From JAHRVQ01 sp029941905 (GTDB lineage: Bacteria; Pseudomonadota; Gammaproteobacteria; Pseudomonadales; Azotimanducaceae): 64,000 nucleotides of DNA. The stretch is from the NCBI GenBank assembly GCA_029941905.1, contig JAPYTQ010000016.1, forward strand, positions 40,454 through 104,453. The letters are read 5' to 3'. The notes under the pieces are model-generated. The model did no database searches and was not told the DNA's origin. It saw only the letters and a program-made list of their open reading frames with translations. The translations under genes were made by a program, and so were the position numbers. This document shows, piece by piece, positions 26,503-35,732 of this stretch. Each line of letters starts with the position of its first letter. The stretch's first letter is position 1.

Positions 26503-27816
26503 TCAGGATTTTTGGAGTGAGGATCCAGCCAGCGTCTCGAAGCGCCGTTGTACTACATCAATTGGATCTTCCGAGATAGAGGCCATCGCATCACCTGAGC
26601 GAACTCTGTAAGCTTCGGCGTTTTTGGAGCCATGGGGTGCATCGCCATTTTGCACACCGTTTGCCGCACCCAGTATCATTTGCCGAAAACGCACCACACC
26701 CAGGTCTGTTTGGCCTAGAATTTCCCTGCTTCTGTCTGCAATCAGGCCCTGGCTATCAGCAATTGCAGCATCTTGCTCCGAGATACCCATGATCCCGGTA
26801 AAGTTTGAGTGTTTTTGAACATTGCGATCCAACAGATAATTATTGTCGCGGTTTCGTATAGGAACATAATTCTCATCCACAGCTGCGAAGATCCCCATAC
26901 CCGACGCATAGGTTCGCCTTTCCTGATCTGTCAACGGCCGGTCGGGATGATAGGCAAAACAGTAAATCCAACATGAATGGTCATCAATTGGGACCCAGGT
27001 ATTTCCCTGGTGCATTTCACCGGGGAAACTGTTTGGTGCGAGGGAATGATTCGGCATCATAAACTGGGTGAGGCGATAATAGAGTTGGTCTTCATCGTCA
27101 GTTGTTCTTGATGCACACATGGTCAAACCGGCATCATGTTTCAACACGGTAAAATGCGGCATACTGTCTTCGATAAGCCAACGATAACGTGCGAGTGCGG
27201 CCGGTTCATTGCGTCCCTCTGAAGGGAGTAAAGCGACACGTTCGCCATCAGAAATATTCGCATGAAGGAAGGAGAAGTGTGCTGTATCAATTCCACCTTC
27301 CACCGCCTGCGCCCAATTACATTGTTGAAGTTTTTTCGAGACAAACCGTTGTGATTCCGGTAAGAGAGCAAATTCCATTTGCGGTAACGGCGGAGCGTCT
27401 TCTCCAAAGAAGACCCAAACCATATCGCCCCATTCCTGAACCTTTAATGCCCGGATTGCAGCTTTTGGTTTTGTCTTGTCAGCGATTTTGTCAGGTGATG
27501 TCGGTAAATCTACACAGTTGCCTGACTTGTCAAATTTCCACCCATGGTAGGCACAACGCAAACCGCAAGATTCGTTTCGGCCGAAGATGAGGTTAGCGCC
27601 ACGATGGGGACAACGGGGTTCGACGACACCGATCTCGCCATCACTGTCACGGAAGGCGACGAAATCCTCACCGAGAATCTTAACGGCTTGGGGTGCACCA
27701 TCCACCTCTAGCTCCCGAGACAGTAGAGCCGGTTGCCAATACCGGCGGAACACCACACCCATCGTCGTCTCAGGACCGGTTTGCGTGAGCAACTGATTTT
27801 CTTCCTGGGTTAGCAT
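26503..27816 (-). CDS. Rieske (2Fe-2S) oxygenase alpha subunit
   Basis: A 437-residue aromatic-ring-hydroxylating type oxygenase. The Rieske cluster motif CPHRG...CAYHGW (about residues 68-93) and the mononuclear iron region GGIDTAHFSFLH are intact. The sequence resembles phthalate 4,5-dioxygenase-like oxygenases, which need a separate reductase; none is adjacent. It probably oxidises an aromatic or ether-type compound. The AGGTG site lies about nine bases before the ATG. A TonB receptor or regulator is not seen nearby. Confidence 0.9.
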   Translation of the reverse strand: MLTQEENQLLTQTGPETTMGVVFRRYWQPALLSRELEVDGAPQAVKILGEDFVAFRDSDGEIGVVEPRCPHRGANLIFGRNESCGLRCAYHGWKFDKSGNCVDLPTSPDKIADKTKPKAAIRALKVQEWGDMVWVFFGEDAPPLPQMEFALLPESQRFVSKKLQQCNWAQAVEGGIDTAHFSFLHANISDGERVALLPSEGRNEPAALARYRWLIEDSMPHFTVLKHDAGLTMCASRTTDDEDQLYYRLTQFMMPNHSLAPNSFPGEMHQGNTWVPIDDHSCWIYCFAYHPDRPLTDQERRTYASGMGIFAAVDENYVPIRNRDNNYLLDRNVQKHSNFTGIMGISEQDAAIADSQGLIADRSREILGQTDLGVVRFRQMILGAANGVQNGDAPHGSKNAEAYRVRSGDAMASISEDPIDVVQRRFETLAGSSLQKS

Positions 27817-27897
27817 CAGTTTTACACCTGTGAGTCGTGTTTTCCAACAGTTTGCAGAGATTGCAGGTTGGAATCAATCGTTCTTGGCATCATCATC

Positions 27898-27954
27898 GCT
27901 GGTTGCTGGTTGCTGGTTGCTGGTTGCTGGTTGCTGGTTGCTGGTTGCTGGTTG
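27898..27954. repeat. 7-bp tandem repeat, about eight copies
   Basis: GCTGGTT is repeated without interruption about eight times. The period of 7 is not a multiple of 3, so it does not favour a coding role. It lies between the Rieske gene and a recombinase fragment. Similar heptamers occur as intergenic satellites in bacteria and may vary in copy number. Confidence 0.9.
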
Positions 27955-28011
27955 AGGCATGGGCATCGTGACAAGACGCTTGTCCGAAATCGCCTACCGC
28001 CATGCCCTCCG

Positions 28012-28130
28012 AGTATCCGAAAGCGGGAGTATCCTAATACACCTTACATCTTCGTTAGAAAACGTGGTGGGCCCATGACTGATTCCAACGTCAGAGAGAT
28101 GTTAAAGCGAGCATGTGAAATCGGGTTTCA
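28012..28130 (+). pseudogene. Fragment of a tyrosine recombinase (integrase)
   Basis: One frame reads EYPNTPYIFVRKRGGPMTDS followed by NVREMLKRACEIG, matching the region just before the active-site HxLRH of XerD/phage-type integrases. After it the frame loses similarity: no HxLRH, no final Tyr. Only about 40 codons remain, so it is a relic. It supports past insertion of mobile DNA left of the tRNA-Pro gene. Confidence 0.55.
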
Positions 28131-28672
28131 CCATTTGCTTGCTCGTAAAGTCAATAAAAGAATCCAACACTGCTCTTCAATTCCGGCTTCGATTGACTTG
28201 AAGATATTGTCGATTTCTCTGAACAGCCAATCTGACCGCACCTGCCCGTTAGCGTAATCCCACAAGCTGGCATTTTGCATCAGAATTAGTGCCGTTATGT
28301 GGTTTGCGCCATCTAGCAAGATCAGCGGTTCAGCTCATGAACAGGAGCTACGTACCTGAAGAAGACATCGATACGTGCATTGGAAGAATAGCGGTAGGTA
28401 ACTCACGGTTGAGTTGCAGCAAAATGAATCTACATGATTGCAGAAACACACTACAAGGGCACCGAAGATTGCAAAAGAACGACTCGGGTCAGTTGCGAGT
28501 TGCCAGTGGCCAGGATGTCCAGGTTGAGAGAAAGAAAGTTAAGGTAGAATCGGATCGGTTGAAGAAATCTACCATCAAGTATTTCATCGATCACAAGTAC
28601 CGGGACTGATTCACCACTGAACGAAAAAACGGGTGAAGCCATACTAGATAGGCTGGAATCTCATTTCAGAGG
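28131..28672. other. Non-coding gap with no recognised gene
   Basis: About 540 bases between the recombinase fragment and the DUF2142 gene. Short open frames on both strands show no family features. Imperfect GTTGCGAGTTGCCAGTGG runs near 28490 look like decayed simple repeats. Confidence 0.5.
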
Positions 28673-30652
28673 TTAGTTTCCAGCAGTAAGATAATATCTG
28701 CCTATCAATACTGGAATTGCGAATGAACATACAAAAGCTACCCACAACAGTAGCAGCGAAGTCGAAGTGAAGCTCTTTATTGCATTTTCACTTCGGATAC
28801 TACTTGATATTGCGTACGAAGAGACTAAGGCGGGGATCATGAAATAGCGTCCCTGAACACCAGAAATAACTATCGCAGGATGACCAGGTGCGCTAATCAA
28901 TAACGCGACAAATACCAAAAAGCAACTAGCAACGGAAACCAGAATCAAAGTCGCACTCCCAAGTGCATTTTCTCTAATCTGTTTAAATGAGAACGACAAA
29001 ACAAAGGCTAAACCCAGAAAATAGGTTGATGTTTGATAAAAAGCCGTACTGAAACGTGTGTCTAACCAACCTAGAATCCCGATAAAACCGTCAACATAGA
29101 ATCCTCCGAGTCGAATTAAAGTGTTTGAAAGAACCTCAATGAACTGAAGCGGCTGGCGGAGATAAAACTCCAAAATTTCAGCTCTGGTTTGTTCATACTG
29201 CACACTCGTGTCGATTGAATGAACCCAGCCGAAACCAAACCACCAGACAATGATGGAAACCGTTAATCCAAGAATGAATATATCACTTTTGTCTCGGCCC
29301 TTAGCTACCATAAAAATCGGGAGTAAAATTAAAGGTAACATATACAATCTGGAGGTAGTGACAATGACGAGTGCAATCATCATCATCGCGAATTCAACTC
29401 TAGAAATTGATCCTTCACTCCTTATTGATCTACTAAAGATGCTAAGAATAAGCACCGATAGTGCGATAGAAAAACCATCCACCGTCGCTGAACCAAATTG
29501 GAACAGTGTCATCGGCATAAATAGAAGTGTTAGTACCATCATTCCTGGTTGGGTGATAGTAAAAGCTTTCACTAAACATAAAACAACGAAGAACAAAATT
29601 GACAATCGAGCGAGCTTGTAGGTCGCATCAATGGAGAAATTCAGACTCTGCCCAAGTTTTATCGCGATCGCCTGAGGTAGATAGACAGCGAACATATAGG
29701 GAGTCGTCGTAAAATGTTGCAAGAAAGTTCTTTCATCAGACCATTCCACGTACTTGGACATTCCGATCCTAGATGCAGTAATGCCTTTGTTTGAGTGACG
29801 AGCTATTCCACCATAATACGCTTGGTACTTTAAGTAGGCAGGGTCAATCTCACCACCAATCACGCCATCGCGAACGATCAGGTTAGTCTCGCCTTGTGAT
29901 ATAAAATACGCCCGCTGAAAGTGAGCAAATTCGTCCGGCGACTGAAAGGGCGGGATTATCGACGAAATAACCAGGCTGATCAAAAAAACAAGTGTACCGA
30001 TCACACCGGCCTCAATTGTCACACTGGAAACTCCTTCCAGTGCGTCCTTTTTTTTCATGTACACGAGCGCCAGAAGATTGAACCCTAGAGTACTTACCAC
30101 GAGAAACAGAATCAGAGATCCCAAATTTCTATTCTCCGGTTCAACACGCAGTGCATACGTGAATTCGAAAGAGGGGTCAGGACCCACAACCGGCAAACTG
30201 ATGAAGTCTCCCGATGGTTTCAGTGTTAACGAATGTAGGGGCACGACCATTTGAGAAAGTAATGTTGAGTCCAATAGTTGCTCGGACGCAGGAGTTATCA
30301 CTGTAATGGAATAGACTTTAACTATCCCGGAGACAGATTTACCAGGGTCGATCCTGAATTTCTTAATCGGAGTAGTGGAGTTGTTGTGTAATCGAATGGG
30401 GTACAAGTGTCTACCCTCATAAAGCTCAAAGCGGGTGCTGTTTTTCTGCAAATACCCAGACCCTGTCGAGTAAAATACCTGCCCGAGATCAGAAGATTCT
30501 ATGGACAAGTCTATTCTCAAATCGACTGCCGACTTCTGGTCGGTGAAGTAAGAATTGACACCATATACAAGCGCCAGACTAGTGAGTGTCGCCAGCATAT
30601 ATGGTGTATTTTTTTTCAGGCTCTCAACAGCGAGTCTCAACTGCATCTTCAT
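28673..30652 (-). CDS. DUF2142 polytopic membrane protein
   Basis: 659 residues. One helix near the N-terminus, an extracytoplasmic domain (about residues 35-175), then some ten or eleven helices. The loop PPFQSPDEFAHFQRAYFIS is the diagnostic DUF2142 motif, with the acidic DE expected at a lipid-linked sugar binding site in GT-C-like proteins. DUF2142 proteins often belong to polysaccharide or glycosylation clusters; here no other sugar gene is adjacent. The region looks more A+T-rich than the core genes to the right, consistent with transfer. ATG start. Confidence 0.82.
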   Translation of the reverse strand: MKMQLRLAVESLKKNTPYMLATLTSLALVYGVNSYFTDQKSAVDLRIDLSIESSDLGQVFYSTGSGYLQKNSTRFELYEGRHLYPIRLHNNSTTPIKKFRIDPGKSVSGIVKVYSITVITPASEQLLDSTLLSQMVVPLHSLTLKPSGDFISLPVVGPDPSFEFTYALRVEPENRNLGSLILFLVVSTLGFNLLALVYMKKKDALEGVSSVTIEAGVIGTLVFLISLVISSIIPPFQSPDEFAHFQRAYFISQGETNLIVRDGVIGGEIDPAYLKYQAYYGGIARHSNKGITASRIGMSKYVEWSDERTFLQHFTTTPYMFAVYLPQAIAIKLGQSLNFSIDATYKLARLSILFFVVLCLVKAFTITQPGMMVLTLLFMPMTLFQFGSATVDGFSIALSVLILSIFSRSIRSEGSISRVEFAMMMIALVIVTTSRLYMLPLILLPIFMVAKGRDKSDIFILGLTVSIIVWWFGFGWVHSIDTSVQYEQTRAEILEFYLRQPLQFIEVLSNTLIRLGGFYVDGFIGILGWLDTRFSTAFYQTSTYFLGLAFVLSFSFKQIRENALGSATLILVSVASCFLVFVALLISAPGHPAIVISGVQGRYFMIPALVSSYAISSSIRSENAIKSFTSTSLLLLWVAFVCSFAIPVLIGRYYLTAGN

Positions 30653-30744
30653 AGTCGGGAACCAATTATTTTCATGCCGATGATATAGAAACTAACACAT
30701 TCCTTCTCTCAGCTCCCCACTGACCAAAAACGATCCTAGACCTG

Positions 30745-30765
30745 TTCCAGCTTTTCAAACTGGAA
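30745..30765. promoter_or_regulatory. Small inverted repeat between divergent genes
   Basis: TTCCAG and CTGGAA flank a 9-base loop. It lies in the 286-base region between the leftward DUF2142 gene and the rightward exported repeat protein; nothing else there is recognisable. A regulatory role is only possible. Confidence 0.2.
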
Positions 30766-30938
30766 AACGCCAGATTGCTGTATTAGGGTAGAAATGCGTT
30801 TAGTCAAGCGAGCACTGCTCAACCACTGTTGCCGGGTACAAATTCTCAAAACAATTGGCTGCTAGAAGAAGAAATCTCCGGCATAACGCCTGATTAGCTG
30901 TATGTCACTAATTTTCAATGACTGGATGATCGTGAAAG

Positions 30939-31742
30939 ATGAACAATTCGAAATTCCTGATAGCTGCAGCTCTGATTCTCGGTAGCCTTTTGATTGCATA
31001 TATGGCAAAGCTGAGCTGGAATGATGCACCAAAAAAAAGCCCTGAATTAACAAGTGTGATTCTACAACCGAGAGAAGGGGTCACTGAAAATGTTTTCCCC
31101 GGAGCCAAACCTGACGAATTCGATCAGTTGATAAGGGATACAAGTGAGTTTATGGCTGAAGCAAACGTCAACGATCCTGGAATGCAGGACGGAGGCAAAA
31201 TTCATGCAGTGATTGGTTGGATGCATGGGCCAATCATTGATATCGGAGATCCATCAGACCTGACCAAAAATCGCCTATCAGTATCAACGTCCGCAGATGG
31301 GATATTATTTGAGATTTTCGATTCAGAAGGGAAACACCACCAGTTGCAGAGCGCATTTGATAAATTTGACGAGATAAGCTCGCTGGAATTGTTGTGGTCG
31401 CCTCGTGATCAATTTCTGTCGATTACCGTCGATCAACAAATTTTAGCAAAAAAGCGGACACCTGCCTTTTCGATATTTCAAGACACTAACACTGACCGCC
31501 AAATGATTGTCGGTTCAAATTTTCGGGAAACAAGCGGACACGGCGGTATTCGAGGCGTCACCGTTTATAGTAATCGTCAAATAAGTGCCGCCACAAATTT
31601 CGAAGAAACGAGTGCATACGGTAGCATTCAAGATGTCAATGTCTATGCCAATCGCCCAAAGAGTGCCAGCTCAAAATTCGAAGACGTGTCAGGATATGGT
31701 AGTATTCGAAGTGTTAGTGTATTTGCGTCTAAAGAACGCTAA
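30939..31742 (+). CDS. Membrane-anchored or exported protein with three C-terminal repeats
   Basis: 267 residues, no family recognised. The N-terminus (FLIAAALILGSLLIAYMAKL) is a signal anchor. The middle (about residues 85-175) has a beta-rich pattern with a laminin-G/concanavalin-like look (DGILFEIFDSEGKHHQL). The last 76 residues are three similar units of about 25: NFRETSGHGGIRGVTVYSN, NFEETSAYGSIQDVNVYAN and KFEDVSGYGSIRSVSVFAS. Such short Gly/Tyr beta units may stack. The repeats are also visible in DNA (31510-31735) but diverged, so the duplication is not recent. Function unknown. Confidence 0.6.
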   Translation: MNNSKFLIAAALILGSLLIAYMAKLSWNDAPKKSPELTSVILQPREGVTENVFPGAKPDEFDQLIRDTSEFMAEANVNDPGMQDGGKIHAVIGWMHGPIIDIGDPSDLTKNRLSVSTSADGILFEIFDSEGKHHQLQSAFDKFDEISSLELLWSPRDQFLSITVDQQILAKKRTPAFSIFQDTNTDRQMIVGSNFRETSGHGGIRGVTVYSNRQISAATNFEETSAYGSIQDVNVYANRPKSASSKFEDVSGYGSIRSVSVFASKER

Positions 31743-32468
31743 CCAACCAGAATCCCAGCGGCCAAGAGAAATTAGCAGCGCCTCAGCTTCCTAAATTTGT
31801 GGCGCACGTTCCCACTCAAGCACAGGAATGTGGATTCAAGCGCTGAATATCTGCTTCTGCGACAGCTCCATTTCCGGGCAAGGTCCGCACGTGGTACTTG
31901 CTCATTAACGCCTCCCCTAAAAAATCCAGGGCATCATTGATCCCTCTCTGGTAGGACATTTTGACCTTGTCTCGTATGAAATCACCGTCCCATTTATCGT
32001 CGTCTACCTGGGTTCGACTCAGTTCCAGGGAGTACCGGTTGCGACCGAAAGCGTAGGTTGAATCGAGTTTGTACTTTCCGCCAATACCCTCGTGGTTCAA
32101 CTGGTCTCTACCTGCCCCACCAGACTCGTAGCCAACTTCATCATCGACTTCGTGTCCAGCCCGGGCGATAGCAATCAGTCCTGCGAAAACTGGTTGGAGT
32201 ACAACTGTATGGCATGGGCTTTGGGTAACAATACACATTGGTGTGACCTCACATTGCAGGACATTGAGCATTCCCTTAAGGGGTTAGCTGGCACCTATGG
32301 AGAGGTGACTCGTTTCTATCGAGGGCGAATACCAGAGTCACAGCCGAATTTTCTCTCCGAGGCGATAATGGTAGCTGTTTGGTTTACTTGAGCCGCAGAC
32401 TCAAGATGCGGCACCATCTGCGCCAGTTTGTAAGAAAGGTCTATTTGAATCTAACTCGTTGAGTCAAT
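31743..32468. other. Remnant region with no intact gene
   Basis: About 720 bases before the tRNA. A leftward frame (32271-31816) has alternating polar/hydrophobic segments (YKLDSTYAFGRNRYSLELS) that could derive from a beta-barrel protein. An overlapping rightward frame has YNCMAWALGNNTHW, which recalls the start of DUF7689-type proteins (YNCIAWA.G). Neither frame is complete and they conflict, so I call only degraded material. Confidence 0.35.
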
Positions 32469-32545
32469 TGGTCGGGATGGCGAGATTTGAACTCACGACC
32501 CCTGCCTCCCGAAGACAGTGCTCTACCAGGCTGAGCTACACCCCG
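32469..32545 (-). tRNA. tRNA-Pro(CGG)
   Basis: A 77-base cloverleaf read leftward. Acceptor CGGGGTG pairs with CATCCCG with one G-U; the D-arm has GCTCAGCCTGGTAGAGC; the anticodon stem CTGTC/GGCAG closes the loop TTCGGGA with anticodon CGG; the T-arm has GTTCAAATC. Discriminator A and an encoded CCA follow. Its 3' end faces the accessory region on the left, as at many integration sites. Confidence 0.95.
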
Positions 32546-32583
32546 AACCGTAACTGAAAATAGAAGACTGGCTGGTCAGCCTT

Positions 32584-33600
32584 CTACGAACTTCTTTTTG
32601 CAGAAAATTCAGCTAACGTTAACATGGCTGCCTGATATTCTGAATCGGGTAAATGAGTCAGGCAGTCCATGGCTTTTTCTATTTCCTGGTTGGCGAGATC
32701 CATCGTGTACTCTAATCCACCCGTGTTCTTTACGATATCTGCGATTTCAATCAGGTTCTCGACGCCGCCGTTTAATATTGCCTGGCGGATAAATTCCTGT
32801 TGCACCGCATCGCCATTTCTCCGGGCAACGATCAATGGCAGGGTCATCTTACCTTCGGCCAGGTCGTCGCCAACATTCTTGCCAAGGTCCTGGGTTGAAC
32901 CTTCGTAATCGAGCACATCGTCGACCAGTTGGAAGGCAAGTCCCAGGTGCAAGCCGTAATCCTTCAGGCCCTGTTCCTGTTCCGGTGTCGCGTTGGCAAT
33001 TACCGCACCAGAGTGTGCGGCAGCTTGAAACAACATGGCGGTCTTGCGGCTGATGACCTCCATGTAGCTGCTTTCCGTTGTATCGGGGTTTCTGACATTG
33101 GTGAGCTGCTGGACTTCGCCCTCGGCAATCGTATTGGTGGCATGCGAGAGTATGGTCATGATTCTCATATCGCCAATTTCGACCATCATCTCGAACGCCC
33201 TGGAATGTAAGAAGTCACCCACCAGGACGCTGGCGGCATTACCCCAGGCAGCGTTGACGGTTTGGCGGCCTCGCCTCAGGTCGGATTCGTCCACAACGTC
33301 ATCGTGCAACAACATGGCGGTGTGCAGGAACTCGATCACCGTGGCCAGGTTGATATGCTGGTGTCCGTTGTATGCGGCGGCTTTGGATGCCAATAACACC
33401 AGCAGTGGCCGCAAACGTTTACCGCCAGCGTCGATTAGGTAGCTCGAAATCTCCTCAACCAGGGGTACGTGCGAACTCAATCTGTTGATTATCAGCTGGT
33501 TTACTGATGAAAAATCCGATTCAACGACAGTGTAAAATGGATACTTCATTTCCGGCTCGATCAGGGTTATGTTAAGTTCAAGACCCTGAATGCTAGGCAT
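32584..33600 (-). CDS. ispB: Octaprenyl (polyprenyl) diphosphate synthase
   Basis: A trans-polyprenyl diphosphate synthase of 338 residues at most. First aspartate-rich motif HDDVVDESDLRRG, second LVDDVLDYEG; the GGKRLRPLL segment near residue 60 binds isopentenyl diphosphate. It makes the side chain of ubiquinone. E. coli and Pseudomonas IspB start near the internal ATG at 33549 (MKYPFY), so the first 17 residues may not be translated. It diverges from rplU, the conserved gammaproteobacterial arrangement. Confidence 0.95.
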   Translation of the reverse strand: MPSIQGLELNITLIEPEMKYPFYTVVESDFSSVNQLIINRLSSHVPLVEEISSYLIDAGGKRLRPLLVLLASKAAAYNGHQHINLATVIEFLHTAMLLHDDVVDESDLRRGRQTVNAAWGNAASVLVGDFLHSRAFEMMVEIGDMRIMTILSHATNTIAEGEVQQLTNVRNPDTTESSYMEVISRKTAMLFQAAAHSGAVIANATPEQEQGLKDYGLHLGLAFQLVDDVLDYEGSTQDLGKNVGDDLAEGKMTLPLIVARRNGDAVQQEFIRQAILNGGVENLIEIADIVKNTGGLEYTMDLANQEIEKAMDCLTHLPDSEYQAAMLTLAEFSAKRSS

Positions 33601-33711
33601 GGCTCGTCAGGCTGTCAAGCGAGACGGTTGATGTAAAAAGGATTGATTACCGTCTATTTTGTATGGTCCGGCTTTTTTGAGCAAATCAGTCAAAATAGCG
33701 TAATTATCCGG

Positions 33712-33740
33712 TTGATTGCAGAAGTACGTTCCATTAGAAT
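33712..33740 (+). promoter_or_regulatory. Sigma-70 promoter for rplU-rpmA
   Basis: TTGATT and TAGAAT are separated by 17 bases. The site lies about 100 bases upstream of the rplU ATG in the ispB-rplU divergent gap. A short leftward ORF over this stretch is not credible. Confidence 0.6.
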
Positions 33741-33842
33741 TGCGCACCCTGATTATGGGCTGGCCCAGCGATGCCCCTGCGTCGCGAGTTTTTGGGCAAT
33801 ATCCTTCGAACATTTATAGTAACGAACTTAGAGTAACGAACA

Positions 33843-34157
33843 ATGTACGCTGTAATTAAAAGTGGTGGAAAACAGCATCGGGTTGAGCCAGGAGAAGTGC
33901 TTGATCTTGAAAAGCTGGATGCAGAGGCTGGTGAAACCATCAGTTTTGATGAAGTCATGATGATTGGTGACGGTGAAGACATCAAGATCGGTACGCCCCT
34001 GGTCGAAGGTGGAAAAGTGACGGCTGAGGTGGTCAAACACGGTCGTGGTGACAAGATCACGATAATCAAATTCCATCGCAGGAAGCACTATCGCCGCCAG
34101 GCTGGCCATCGACAGTGGTTTACGAAAGTTAAAATTACAGATATTTCCGGAGGTTAG
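33843..34157 (+). CDS. rplU: 50S ribosomal protein L21
   Basis: 104 residues, the family's usual length. MYAVIKSGGKQHRVEPGE at the N-terminus and KFHRRKHYRRQAGHRQ near the C-terminus are hallmark. Structural protein of the large subunit, bound to 23S rRNA. It leads the rplU-rpmA pair; the gap to rpmA is 4 bases, and the pair ends at a strong terminator at 34443. Confidence 0.98.
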   Translation: MYAVIKSGGKQHRVEPGEVLDLEKLDAEAGETISFDEVMMIGDGEDIKIGTPLVEGGKVTAEVVKHGRGDKITIIKFHRRKHYRRQAGHRQWFTKVKITDISGG

Positions 34158-34161
34158 GCAA

Positions 34162-34422
34162 ATGGCGCATAAAAAAGCAGGTGGTAGTACGCGAAATGGC
34201 CGTGATTCGGAGTCGAAACGTTTAGGCGTTAAGATATACGGCGGTGAAGCGGTAATTCCGGGCAATATCATCGTTCGCCAGCGTGGGACCCGTTTTCATC
34301 CGGGTAGCAACGTAGGTTGCGGAAAGGACCATACGTTGTTTGCAACTGCGCAAGGCAAGGTCCAGTTTGCGGTACGAGGCCCAAAGAAGCGCAAGTATGT
34401 CGATGTGGTGGCTGAGGCTTAG
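34162..34422 (+). CDS. rpmA: 50S ribosomal protein L27
   Basis: 86 residues. MAHKKAGGSTRNGRDS and the following KRLGVKIYGGE are diagnostic; the N-terminal tail reaches the peptidyl transferase centre. No N-terminal cleavage extension of the Firmicutes type is present. GGAGGTTAG sits upstream of the ATG. Confidence 0.98.
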   Translation: MAHKKAGGSTRNGRDSESKRLGVKIYGGEAVIPGNIIVRQRGTRFHPGSNVGCGKDHTLFATAQGKVQFAVRGPKKRKYVDVVAEA

Positions 34423-34442
34423 GCGACAAGTAGATCTGAACA

Positions 34443-34470
34443 AGCCCTGTCATCGACGGGGCTTTTTTTT
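34443..34470 (+). terminator. Rho-independent terminator after rpmA
   Basis: Stem AGCCCTGTC / GACGGGGCT (one G-U pair), loop ATC, then eight T. It separates the ribosomal pair from obgE. Confidence 0.92.
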
Positions 34471-34518
34471 AGCTGCTAATTGATGAAGAGTCATTATTAC
34501 GAGACTTTATAAAACGTT

Positions 34519-35727
34519 ATGAAATTTGTGGACGAAGCCAGTATTAGTGTTGAGGCGGGGAAAGGCGGTAATGGGTGCCTGAGTTTTCGACGCGAAAAAT
34601 ATATTGCCAAGGGCGGCCCCGATGGGGGCGATGGCGGTGACGGCGGGAGCGTGTACCTGGTGGGTGATGCCGCGCTAAATACCCTCGTGGACTATCAGTT
34701 TCAGCCCAGGTGCCGCGCCGAGACAGGTGAGAGCGGTAAAGGTAAAGATTGTACAGGTGCCAAAGGGGCTGACAAATACCTCCGTGTGCCCCTGGGTACC
34801 AGCATTTTTGATGATGCGACGAATGAGTATCTCGGGGATGTGAGCATCGCGGGAGAAAAAATGCTCGTCGCTCAAGGTGGTTTCCACGGGCTTGGTAATA
34901 CACGTTTCAAATCGAGTACCAATCGTGCGCCCAGGCAAACATCGCCGGGGTCGCCTGGTGAAGTCAGGGCCCTTAGACTGGAACTAAAGCTGATTGCTGA
35001 CGTGGGCCTGTTGGGGCTACCCAATGCCGGTAAATCTACCTTAATTCGCTCCGTATCTGCGGCCCGACCTAAAGTTGCGGATTACCCGTTTACAACACTC
35101 GTGCCTAATCTGGGTGTGGTTCGGGTCGGGGATGACAGTTTCGTTATTGCAGACATTCCGGGCTTAATCGAGGGTGCAGCAGACGGGGCCGGGCTCGGCG
35201 TTCAATTCCTCAAACATCTGGCTCGTACGCGGCTGTTGTTACACCTGATTGATATTGCGCCGGTAGATGGCAGTGACCCGGCGTCGAATTTCAGGCTATT
35301 GGAAGAAGAGGTCAAAGAGTACAGCGGCGGGATTGCCCAGAAGCCTCGCTGGCTGGTGTTTACCAAACTTGATGTCCTGTCGGACGAATTGGCGGACGAT
35401 GTGATCAAAGAAACGTTGCAAGCTATAGATCACGATGGTCCCGTATTCAGGATCTCGGCGATATCAAATCGTGGTACAACGGAGTTAAGTCATGCCATAC
35501 AGTCCAGCCTGGTAGAATTGAATGAACAGCAGGTGAAAGAGGCAATCACGGAGGCCGAAGAGACGGACGAAGGCAGACCCTCTGGTCATGCCGATCAGAT
35601 ACGGCAGGAGGTTCATGATTATTCAACCACACGGCGTGAATTGCGCCGGACCCGGCGATTGCAGAGCAAACAAGACTCCCTCGATGATGATGATGAATTT
35701 AATGGTGATGTTCATTACGAACCGTAA
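34519..35727 (+). CDS. obgE: Obg GTPase
   Basis: 402 residues. Glycine-rich OBG domain (1-158) with KGGPDGGDGGDGGSVYLVG, then a GTPase domain: G1 GLPNAGKST, G3 DIPGLIEGA, G4 FTKLDVL. The C-terminal tail ends in DDDDEFNGD, acidic as in other gammaproteobacterial Obg. It binds the 50S subunit and takes part in ribosome maturation and stress control. It follows the terminator by 49 bases and precedes proB by 5, so these two are a transcript. Confidence 0.97.
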   Translation: MKFVDEASISVEAGKGGNGCLSFRREKYIAKGGPDGGDGGDGGSVYLVGDAALNTLVDYQFQPRCRAETGESGKGKDCTGAKGADKYLRVPLGTSIFDDATNEYLGDVSIAGEKMLVAQGGFHGLGNTRFKSSTNRAPRQTSPGSPGEVRALRLELKLIADVGLLGLPNAGKSTLIRSVSAARPKVADYPFTTLVPNLGVVRVGDDSFVIADIPGLIEGAADGAGLGVQFLKHLARTRLLLHLIDIAPVDGSDPASNFRLLEEEVKEYSGGIAQKPRWLVFTKLDVLSDELADDVIKETLQAIDHDGPVFRISAISNRGTTELSHAIQSSLVELNEQQVKEAITEAEETDEGRPSGHADQIRQEVHDYSTTRRELRRTRRLQSKQDSLDDDDEFNGDVHYEP

Positions 35728-35732
35728 TCCGC

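Noticed and set aside
27898..27954. Reading the heptamer array as a CRISPR
   Set aside because: Units are contiguous, with no spacers.
27868..28257. 129-codon frame starting in the heptamer repeat
   Set aside because: Start and N-terminus come from the 7-bp satellite; only the short integrase-like stretch is meaningful and it is listed as a relic.
28128..28319. 63-codon leftward frame with helical look
   Set aside because: No ribosome site, no family pattern and it lies in a degraded gap; possible but not supportable.
28289..28609. 106-codon rightward frame
   Set aside because: Low complexity and simple-repeat derived tail, no domain; likely chance.
32440..32560. Search for an attachment-site duplicate of the tRNA-Pro 3' end in the left half
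   Set aside because: I found no matching copy by eye, so no island boundary is called.
33607..33813. 68-codon leftward frame between ispB and rplU
   Set aside because: It covers the rplU promoter and has no recognised features.
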